Shown: piece after piece, positions 55,301 through 64,000 of the stretch
Position numbering within the stretch: the first letter of the stretch is position 1
Layout of the letters: each line of letters starts with the position of its first letter
DNA from: Pagrus major
Lineage: Eukaryota; Chordata; Actinopteri; Spariformes; Sparidae
Reading direction: 5' to 3'
Assembly: GCF_040436345.1 (NCBI RefSeq)
Contig: NC_133223.1
Span: 16,655,113 to 16,719,112 of the forward strand
Length of the DNA: 64,000 bases
Notes under the pieces: model-generated
What the model saw: only the letters and a program-made list of their open reading frames with translations
Database searches by the model: none
Told to the model about the DNA's origin: nothing
Position numbers and translations under genes: made by a program

Positions 55301-58300
55301 TATTGAGACATAGTTGGACATCTGTATTCACAGATATTGGCATTGAAATGCCTGTTAGCCAAATCATAATGCAGGGCTGAAGCTATCAGTGTTAAAGTTT
55401 ATACTGCAAGATATCTGAACATTTTGTATAAATAAACCTGTATCAACTTAAGACGTCACTAACATAAAAATGCAAACTGTTTAGCTTCACCTCCCTTCAA
55501 GCCATTTTCCTTTTGCTATTTTTAAACTCAACATGTGTCACAGAGGGCAGTGAATGTAGATTCCCCCCGCTATACAAAATCTGAGATTAGAAACAGAACA
55601 TAAAAAGGAAGACAGAAAGCAAAGAGCTTTTCTTTGCTTTGTATGAATAAATCTCTGAAGAGCTGGAAAAAAGTTATTCTGAACAAGCAAGGGAAAAACA
55701 TAATGCTTGTACAGAGTCATGACTACCTTGAAAGAGGGAGAGAGGTAATTCTTGAGGAACCAGAACTTGACAGGTGTGTTGGTGTGCCGGAGGACGGACA
55801 CCATCATTATTCTGAAATAGACAGAAAGAGTGAAGAATCAGTTTGAGGATTTTAAAGGGATGTAATGTGTAGGATCTGAGATGTATCATAAGCGTGCGAG
55901 TGTGTTTGTGAAGTGAAAGCGACTCACCTCAGAAAGCGCTCATACAGATGGCCCGACGCCACAGAGAATATGTTTAGAACGTCCTCTTTCTTCTTCTCTG
56001 CATCATCCTTCTTGGAGCCGCCACCTGTGATGCTGTAAATGAGACCATAAGACTTGAGTCTCTTGTGTTTTGATTGATGCCTGTTTTTTATATAGTGACA
56101 GTGAATCAAGAACTAAGCCACAAGCCGCCATGCTTTTGTACAGCCATGAGTAACAACAGCGAGCAGAAAAAACATTTCCAAACACACCATGCAATACTGA
56201 GGTGTTTCATTTAAATGAACTGATAATGAGGGAAATGGCAATGCTCATGGCTTTGATGTGATTTTAACAGCGGTTCAGTTCTCCTGCTGCACTTGTTAGG
56301 AGCATTATGACATGAGATGTCAATTTTTGGTAACAGTAGAGATGACACACATCAAGCTGCAGAGTGCAGTCATGTGCACTACCCATGGTGTATAATTTTA
56401 CCACACACTATTTGTTATTTTTGTAGCTGAATTAATGTGCGCCACCGGGAGCGAATGGGGTATAAATTGCGAAAATGCATTGTCAAACATTATAGTTAAC
56501 TGTGCTTGTGGTTGGTTGGTCGATCAAAACCAATCACATCAGCTCCTCTCATTACATTTAAAAGCAACTTTTACCTTCGCTGACAGTTTGGTTATATTGC
56601 GGGAAGTCTAGAGAAACTAACAACCTCCTGTGGGACTGCAGAGTTGTGAGGAAATGCACGGCAGCGCATTCTGTTTCTTTTTAAAGTAGACATATTCTGC
56701 TCATTTTCAGGTTCATAATTTTTATTTTGGGTTACTACTAGAATAGGTTTACATGCTTTAATGCTCAAAAAAAGATCAGTTTTCTCATACTGTCCAGTTC
56801 TGCAGCTCTGTATTCCCCCTCTGTCTGTAACACTGTTTTAGCTACTGTCTCTTTAAGGTCCCTCCTGAATACCCAGTCTGCTCTGATCAGTCAGCTCACA
56901 CACGCCTGAGCCAGCACCGCTAACAACAACAGAGCAGCGTTACTAAATCAATTCTTACGTGCCAAACAAGCCGCTAGGAAGGTAGGAAGGGAAGCAAACG
57001 GAAAAAAACTAACTTACTAACTTTTTAATAATGAAAGTCAAGTTTAGACACATTTCTTGAGATTTTATTTGGGAATTTTGATATTCCACTTCCAGTTAAT
57101 GTATAAATACAATTTACATGTGGTACCGTATTGTAGTAAAAACACAAAATGAAGATTAAAATACAAATGTGATCCAGTGTTTTGCTGGTTCTCTTTTATT
57201 TAACAAACATGTCAATTAATATTTGGAGGCATGGTTATTTTCTTAATAAATTGATTAGTTGTTTGGTGTATGAAATGTCAGAAAATGGTAAAAAATGTCG
57301 ATCAGTGTGTTCCAAAGCCTAGAAAAGTTATAGTCCTAAAATGTCATGTTTTTCTCCACAATCCAAAGATATTCACTTCACTGTCACAGAGGAAAGAAAC
57401 CCAAAATATACACGTTTAATAACTTTTTTGTAACATTACTCTCAAACAAGAATTTGGTTGAAAACAATTGAAAAAACTTAACTAAAATAAAATTATCAAC
57501 CGGTTCTGAGGGAATAACTGTTTTGACTGTGTGACTTCCATGTATTGTGTTGAAAAGCAAGTTTAGTACGCTAACCAGTTAGCCCTTGCCGATCCTGGTC
57601 CAAATCTCCTGTGCTAGCAACGGGAACACTGACACTTTCCAGTCCAGACCACTAGCTGCATGGCTAACCGAGCTAACTAGCTAACGGCAGCTACAGTCGG
57701 CAGCAATTGGCAGTTCCACAGGTGATTTACAGCCCCCTATTTGTTTGAGTATGAATTCAACAGGTGACCGATTCTTACATATTGCATTAAAAGAGTTGGT
57801 GATTGATTTAATAGCTGACAACAACTGTTGAAGCTCTATATAAAACTAAGAAAAATGTGTCTGTTTATGCCTCTATGAAACTGAATAATTTAACCACAGT
57901 ATTTATGAATAGTCATGATGAGTCTGCTCCAACGCATCACATTGCAATTATAAATGCAATGCTTCAGGCACCATTTTTTGCCAGACACTGAGACACAGAC
58001 ATGGTCTGGTGTTGTAAGATGAGGACACAGAGACAGAACTGGTGAGAATGGGTCATCCTGAGGGAGACAAATGATTAAAGGAGAGAATTTAATTTTCAAA
58101 TTTTTTTTTTTATGAAACTGAATGAACTGTGTGTGTTTGTGTGTGTCCTGAGGATATTACCATCTCTAATGCTGTTCATTTGCACTGAATTAACTAGTGT
58201 TGCAATAATTAGCCAATTATTTTATTGGTTGACTGTCAGAAAATGTGTTGACCCTAATTTTGATAATCGATAGTTTACTTTGTTTATAAGTAAAAATGAC

Positions 58301-60313
58301 AAATCTGCTACTCCTAGTTTTTTTTTTTTTTTAAATAAAGGGAGTAATTAATAAGGGGAGGTTTTGAGAGTTATTTGGGGCTTGCCTTCAAAATCTAATT
58401 CTCCTACTGTGGTGTTCGGAGAGCCACCTAAATACTAAACCAGCACCTCACCCTTCAATGTACCTTCAGGGAAAAAAATAGCCTGAAGCGTCACTTTACA
58501 CAACTTGCCTACACAAAAAGTAGTGCCTATCTAATCAGTTCATTACTGTTGAGACTAAATCAACTATAAATTCAATTCAAGTAAGTAAATAAGAGTGAGT
58601 GTAAAGTTACCAACTAAAATGTTTTCATATTGAGATATAAGGACGCTCTCTACACCTCGGAACACAGCAACATACCCTTGGCACTACAGAAGAGCACTGG
58701 CTCATGATGCAAGGCACATTTAGCGGACAGAAATCAGGATATGTGCTGGAGGGTAGATGTGTCTGCAGTCAAACTGTGTGTCCTTGTCTACAACAGACTG
58801 CTGATGAGTGAAGGACTGTCTCTCCCTCACTCAATCACAACCACAGCCTCGGCCCCGAGGCTCCGGGAAGACACCAGTGAGTGAGAGGGAGGTGTGAAGG
58901 GATGGGAGGGAACATACTGTTTGTCTCTGCATGTCCTCTAAAACCAACTCTGACACATACAAACAAGAAACTGACTGGAAAGCAGGTCACATCCAAGCAC
59001 AAACCCATTCGTGGCTCAGGATGTTGCACAACTTTTCATTACCATTTTGTATTTTTTTGTGGTCTGTTCCACTGAAAATGCATTCAGTGCATTTCCCCGC
59101 CTGTACTCCTCAAACCAAAGCACTGCTAGCTCTTGGGGAGTCACCGCACATCTGTAGAGTCTAGGGATACCGACTGCCTGCCATGACTAAGCCAGCCATT
59201 ATGAAGGGCCTCCAGCGCTACAGTGGGGCCCCCTGTAGATAAGCAGCTTTAGAGGGTCAGGTGAGAGCCCGTTTGGATGACTCACTCAAGATAATCTGGA
59301 CCTCTGGAATGATCAACAAAGCTCTGAGTAAATCCTGAGCAGTGGATGGCCATAACCGGACAACACTCTACTTGTGTTTTTCCTCCAGCTCTGTAGAAAG
59401 CAATTCTCTAACATCTGTGAGGAGATCATTCAAAGAAATAAACATTAAAATGTGAGCCAATGAGCAGACAAAAAGACCAACAAACAGATAGTCGATATAT
59501 AGCACAAATTCACTGGAGAGCAAAACTTTCGCGTTTTTCATTTTTTCTAAGGTTATTTGCATACTGTTCAATGTATAAGGGCACAGACACACCGACCTGA
59601 CATCAAAGAACAAGCAGCAACAGAGGCCAACTGTTGTGCCGTCTCACGTCGTCTGTGTCTCGGCCAAATCCATACCACCAGGCGGCAGTAGGCTGTATTC
59701 GTCATCGAAAAAGAGAAACTGCAAGACTCAGGAACGTGGATATAAAAATTGCTGTTATGATTAAGTAGCATTTGTCGAACATTTTCACACCACTTTTGCT
59801 AATGTAGCCACTTTTCATCAAGCCTTTGATAAAAGTTGCAAATGGTGAATAGTCGGAGCTGAAGAATAAATAGAACAAACACTAAACAGGTGAAATTATG
59901 GATACTACAGTGACAGGCTAAGGGTGACTTTCCCTTTCTTTTTTGTTTGTTTCCCTTTTCGTGCAGAGATTTCCTTCGCTGAACAGACAACCAGAGTGAT
60001 TTCTCTCACCAACTGCCCCCCTGCTGTTTCAACAAGCTCGATGGGACAAAAAGCCGTCAACAAGGGTCAACTAGTGTGGGACAAACTGCGACCACTAGGG
60101 CCACAGACGCTCACTGATGGCCCCGACATTGGCCAACAGCGGATCGTCAGCCTGTTGTGTCTAAATGATGCTCATACTCCGACCTTGTTTCAATTTTGAA
60201 GCGTCAAATGAGGACCCAGTGACAATAGTTGCTTTTCTGCAGCTGAGGTACCTTTTTGGACAGAGCTAAAAAAACAAAAAAAACATAAGGAAACATTGAG
60301 AGGGAGAGAGAGA

Positions 60314-60357
<44 letters not shown>

Positions 60358-63300
60358 TCACAGCTGAGGTGATGTGCACCGCTCTGCCCTGTGAGGTCAC
60401 ATTGCTGTGAAATCTCTAATCAGTAATTACCAAATTCAGCTGTCATGAAAACTTATCCCACTTCTGTAATACTGAGGTCAATTTTGTTAATTCACCATGG
60501 AAAACATCCTCATTACAACAACTTACTACTCTGCAATTCAGTTAGTTTTCTGAGACAGTCTGCGTAACACCTTGCTCTTGACCATACTGAGCCGCAACAT
60601 GTACAATGTTACAGACAAGACCATTCTCAGTTTACAAATAGCAAATACATGTAGTAGTACAACCACTGTCTATTATCTGGATTCAGTTTGGAAAAATCTC
60701 AGTTTGGAAAGATGAACATCTCCCTCAAGTAACACAGACACTGACTCTCTCTCAAACCTTGTGTGGCCCTGATGTTTCTGATTTCTCAGAGGAGCATCAG
60801 GGAAATTAAACCCTAAGTTTTTCAGGCTACAGTAAGAGTTGCAAGAAGGTACAACTATCCTTCATCTTCCTCCCACCCAGATACAAGGTGAGAAAGCTTA
60901 AAAGAAAGGAATCACAAAACAAAGGAGAGGATGTATCTATTTTCCGGCCCATTATTGCTCCATGGCGATAAAGCTCTCTGTAAAGACGAGAGAATTTGTA
61001 ACAACTCTGACGCACGGCTCCACCTCAGTAATTCTTCAGAGGTGTTAGATCAATGCATGGCCTTTAGTCCCGCCCTTTACAACGAATCCCTCAAAGCAGC
61101 CTGAGGTTAGGTACAAAGTCATGGGTACAAAAACATCTTTCCTTGAAAACCAACACGATTTTTTAAGGACCAATGGTCAGGGTCTAAAAATGTTTTATGT
61201 TTGCAAACCATTCACTGTTAATGTGCTGTGTGCGGTTATTTCACAATGTATTTTTGTGGGAGCATCATTCAGAACCCGGTTAAAAAGTATTTTCTTTACA
61301 AAGTTTTAGCTGTAAAACTGGCAAATATTTCTTCGAAACTTTGTGTCGTGTCTCTCAGGGGGAATTGAATTTGGTGGTTGTCAACAGTGTTTTCTTCCTA
61401 CCTGCTTTTTTTAATTAATCATCATTTACAAACTTAAGCTGAGACCAGCTGCCTTCACTGGATGTTGGAGTGTGATTGCTACAGTTGGACTCAACGCCTG
61501 TCTAAGACTGGTTGTATAGAGAATAATTGACTAACACTAACAGTTTGGAAAATATAAGACTTTTCAAACTCAACATGATGAGTGGCTTCCCACTCTTAAG
61601 ATTTATGTGCCCTTGTTTTGAAAGGCAGACACGCTGGAAACATGCCCAAGTAAATACTCTCTCCAAATGCAGCAGAATTCAGGTATTTTTTTGATTCATA
61701 CATCACAGCCACTTAAGAAGCAGTTATGTCTCTTGAAACCATCTTATTAAACCTATTTTTTAAACCTATAAGTACTTTCATTACTCAAATGCAAGCATAC
61801 CATGGGAAACGGTCTTAAGATTACGTTCAATTATAAATCTATTCATCCATCTATCTAACCACTCTCAGCTTCTTATCTGGTCCTGGTCAGGATAGAGGCA
61901 GCGGGCTATACCGGCTAGCACTAAATGTTGTTCTCCCCAGTGGCACCCTAGAGCTCCTAATAGCAGATGCCACGGCCAGGAGGGAATTGTAATCCCTTCA
62001 GCTTGTTTTGGGTTGCACCTCGGGGAGTCCTCCCAGTTGGACAAGCCGAGAATACCTCTACAAGAAGTGTTCAGGAAGCATCCAGATCACTCAGACAGAC
62101 GAACTCCCTGAATTTGCTTGTTTCAAGTTGAAGGAACAGTGATCACCAGAACATGCTTGCAGTAAGATATAGCTCTTAGTGCAATTACTCAAGGACTGGA
62201 TGGCTCATAGCAACAGCCAGCAACACACACTATTCACAGACACCCCGATATATAGGATCACATACCTTCCTTTCATTGAATGACATAAAGACTGGATGAG
62301 CAAATGTCCAAGACCCCTCCAATATCAAGAGTAATTAAGTACGAATAATCCTAATTTACGTCTTATTTTTTCATGTTTTCCATTATTTCTAAGGTTATTT
62401 GCATAATGTTCTATCTTTAAAGAGCCTAGACACACCAAAGTGACATCAACGTAGCCCACTGTTGTGCCGACGCATGTTGCCTGTGTCCCGACAAAAAATC
62501 TGCAAAGACTACAGCCGACAACTAAGTAGCTCGTACGTTCTGCGCCTGCATGAGAAGAAATAACTCCGTACCACCAGGCAGCAGTAGTGTGTATTCGTCA
62601 TTGAAAAAGAAACATTTTCACACCACTCTTGCCAATATAGCCACTTCGGGAAACTGTCTGATAAAAAGTTGCAATAGGCGCTGGTGAAAAGGCGGAGCCG
62701 TAAAATAAGGACAAAATGGTGCTGGGTGAAGTCATGGCTACTACAGCGACAGGCTCAAGGGAGTTACCCTTTCTTTTTTTCCGTTTCTATTCTCATGCAC
62801 GTATTTAGCTGAACAGCCAATCAGAGTGAATTCTCTCACAGACTGCCACCGCTGCCAGTTCATCATGCTCAGTTGATTGAAAAGCTGCCAACAAGGGAAG
62901 ACTAGTGGTGCAGGACACATCACAAAAACTAGGGCCACAGATGTTCACTGGTGGCCCCAACATTGGCCAATGACAGACCATACTGAGGCAGAACAGACAG
63001 TCTAAAAATCAGACCCCAAACCATCCAATAACAGCATTATATACGCTAAAGAACATCTCACTGGTTCCACTGTCCCACGACCATGATGCAGTCTGCACTG
63101 CTCCAAATGAATCAACAATTCAACAGTTTCCAGCACCCTGGTATTGCTGTGGAGTCCCCTTAGGCAGGACACAAGTTCAATAACAAAACAACACTTTGGT
63201 TCATATCAGGCTGCTGTTCCTCCCAGTCAAGCTCCTTCAGGGTTTACTCATATGAGAACTGCTGTCCTCTAGGAGAACTCCAGCCGGAGTTACAGTTTCA

Positions 63301-64000
63301 AAACACAGTATATAAGTATGGCTTTGTGTACGTATGTGCAGTACGTTATCTTTGTGTAGATATTTCTACGCACTTAAGTATGTATGGATAAAAACATGTT
63401 ATAGAGGCTGAAACACTGAAATAAATAAATGCAAAAGAAAGCATGAAAATGGAAATATCATATTTAGCAGCTTTACAGTTTTACCACATTCTGAAAATAT
63501 TAAGTGATTCTCATTCATTACAAAACTTGATAGAGTAGCGCAGCATCTGAAAGCAACCAATAAACACTGCATGCTAATGAGAATGAAATAAGTTTCAGGT
63601 GTTAAATGGGTTGCAGCAACACTGCCTACCTTTTCTCAAAAGTGCTCCAAACACTTCACACAGCAAGCATTAAGTGAGAAGACAGGATCACACAGTTAGG
63701 AAGTGTTGGGGGAAACACGCACACAAATGCACACACACACATACCTACAGAAGCACATATTTTTTGCAAGACTAGATCTTACAGCATAATATAGCAGTCT
63801 GGGTCGAGGGGAGGAATAAGATCTCCTGAAACCGCAACGTATAATTGACAAACAGAAGGCACATCAGGAAAGAACCCACCAATCAATGAGCTCACAGTTG
63901 TTACTGTCACTCAGCTGGAGGAGGGTTTAAAAGTTACAAAAAACAACCAAATTTTAGCTGTATGTAGGAATAGATTACACACCTTGCTATGGAGTCCCAT
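49311..64000 (-). CDS. uggt2: UGGT2 glucosyltransferase, 3' part (catalytic domain), partial
   Basis: ER-lumenal folding sensor that re-glucosylates N-glycans of misfolded glycoproteins. Exons 5'->3': 63983-64000 (end of an exon, WDSIA), 55928-56032, 55727-55811, 53738-53920, 53425-53585, 51066-51180, 50863-50979, 50120-50294, 49311-49336. All are GT-AG with agreeing phases; about 327 residues, roughly the last fifth of a 1500-residue protein. The GT24 domain is clear: [49 protein letters not shown], the metal-binding DAD in FVDADQ (53738-53755), [39 protein letters not shown] and EWLWCETWC. The last exon gives VDNQRDEL, an ER-retrieval signal. Paralogue 2 rather than 1 is inferred from synteny with dnajc3 and from words such as [16 protein letters not shown] and WVEYDNEI. 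The sensor domains lie beyond the right edge. Confidence 0.93.
49411..49769. mobile_element. MITE with TTAAAGG ends in the last uggt2 intron
   Basis: The left end TTAAAGGCGCATTATGTAG matches the inverted right end TTAAAGGGGCATTATGGAG over about 30 bases with few changes. It shares its interior with 8380-8545. It abuts the next MITE at 49775. Confidence 0.82.
49775..50056. mobile_element. MITE, CAATATGTAAGAA family, copy 2
   Basis: Opposite orientation to the 16480 copy. The right end is TTCTTACATATTGTGCCTTT, and the interior shares GGCTAACCGAGCTAACTAG with the 57450-57792 copy and TTTGACTTCATGTCAAAGA with 16480-16806. The left terminus is lost against the 49411-49769 element. Confidence 0.75.
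51181..53424. other. uggt2 intron with hAT-like MITE
   Basis: A 2.2-kb intron. Apart from the MITE at 52227-52768 it holds an unidentified block at 51720-51960 and no exon. Confidence 0.65.
52227..52768. mobile_element. hAT-like MITE, second copy
   Basis: Left end CAGGGCTGGAAGTAAC and inverted right end CAGTGCTGGAAAGAGTAC, with TACTTGAGTA words inside. Same broad family as 34550-35107. No perfect target duplication seen. Confidence 0.72.
53921..55726. other. uggt2 intron, 1.8 kb
   Basis: AT-rich intron with no exon or named element recognised. Confidence 0.7.
56680..56955. mobile_element. MITE, second copy of the 10070 family
   Basis: Starts TTTAAAGTAGACATATTCTG and shares GGTTCATAATTTTTATTTTG, GGGTTACTACT, TACTGTCCAGT and CCCAGTCTGCTCTGAT with the reverse strand of 10070-10325. 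Confidence 0.7.
57450..57792. mobile_element. MITE, CAATATGTAAGAA family, copy 3
   Basis: Right end GATTCTTACATATTGCA and GAATTCAACAGGTGACC are inverted matches to the left part of the 16480 copy. The interior GCTAACCGAGCTAACTAG is shared with copy 2. The left boundary is approximate. Confidence 0.72.
59585..60162. mobile_element. MITE, AGACACACC family, copy 1
   Basis: Left end AGACACACCGACCTGACATC; the inverted right end begins AGACACAACAGGCTGACG. It is co-linear with 62428-63003 over most of its length (CTGTTGTGCCG, GTACCACCAGGCGGCAG-like, TACAGTGACAGGCT, CCAACATTGGCCAA-like). Two same-strand copies 2.8 kb apart in one intron. Confidence 0.78.
60299..60355. repeat. (GA)n microsatellite
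   Basis: About 28 GA units with two interruptions, in the large uggt2 intron; a purine-only strand. Confidence 0.92.
61843..62090. mobile_element. non-LTR retrotransposon 3' fragment, RTE-like
   Basis: Has CATCCATCTATCTAACCACT at the left, then GGACAAGCCGAGAATACCTC and AGGAAGCATCCAGATCA. These are words of a widespread fish LINE family of RTE type as I remember it. Only a piece is present, with no open frame. Confidence 0.55.
62428..63003. mobile_element. MITE, AGACACACC family, copy 2
   Basis: Left end AGACACACCAAAGTGACATC; the right end is near CAGACAGTCT. It shares order and interior with 59585-60162, with indels between the two, so the copies are separate insertions or an old tandem duplication. 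Confidence 0.72.

Larger units (their letters stand above)
56033..63982. other. uggt2 large intron (7.95 kb)
   Basis: Bounded by the donor at 63982 (AG|GTGTGT, minus strand) and the acceptor TTTACAG at 56033. Both sides join in phase as [14 protein letters not shown]. It contains the repeats listed separately (56680, 57450, 59585, 60299, 61843, 62428). An open frame at 59368-59613 containing [17 protein letters not shown] was considered as an exon but fits no UGGT segment I know. Confidence 0.8.

Noticed and set aside
59368-59613. Minus-strand frame with [17 protein letters not shown] as a possible uggt2 exon
   Set aside because: Matches no UGGT segment I know, and the exons on both sides already join in phase without it.

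Overview
This window is nuclear DNA of a teleost fish, probably a spiny-rayed (percomorph) species. The evidence is vertebrate gene structure with GT-AG introns, AT-rich introns full of fish-type short DNA transposons, an L2 LINE and CA microsatellites. The gene order is abcc4, a claudin-10 cluster, dnajc3, uggt2. This matches the human 13q32 block ABCC4-CLDN10-DZIP1-DNAJC3-UGGT2 with no DZIP1 visible between. No bacterial operons, CRISPR arrays, or tRNA or rRNA genes were seen.

Layout. (1) 1-9.1 kb, minus strand: the 5' part of abcc4 (MRP4), 15 exons from the start codon at 8879 to the left edge. They cover the first membrane domain and the first nucleotide-binding domain. Intron 7 holds a 1-kb, 26-bp minisatellite. 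(2) 11-30.7 kb, plus strand: a tandem claudin-10 cluster. The first gene has two alternative first exons (1a at 11112, 1b at 14736) joined to shared exons 2-5. Three more intact five-exon claudin genes follow (starts at 17720, 24822 and 29556). A decayed copy lies at about 26.3-28.1 kb and an orphan exon fragment near 24.6 kb. The 14.5-19.8 kb pair and the 24.7-28.1 kb pair are copies of one duplicated segment. A broken L2 LINE carrying a nested solo-LTR-like insert separates them. (3) 31.9-33.0 kb: a hAT-type element with a perfect 8-bp target duplication. (4) 33.2-47 kb, plus strand: complete dnajc3 (P58IPK), 12 exons, 500 codons. Its promoter carries a perfect ER-stress response element. 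(5) 49.3-64.0 kb, minus strand: the 3' end of uggt2, nine exons or exon parts. They run from an 18-base exon end at the right edge to a 26-base last exon encoding the RDEL ER-retrieval signal. dnajc3 and uggt2 are convergent.

Functionally, abcc4 is a plasma-membrane organic-anion exporter, and the claudins form paracellular ion pores or barriers. dnajc3 and uggt2 both serve protein folding in the ER lumen. The most useful observations are the ERSE in the dnajc3 promoter, the reconstructed uggt2 C-terminus, the dated order of events in the claudin cluster, a GC splice donor in the fourth claudin gene, and a 614-bp inverted-repeat transposon whose only ORF encodes a short HTH-like protein. All family calls come from reading translations against remembered family sequences. 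No database search was run.
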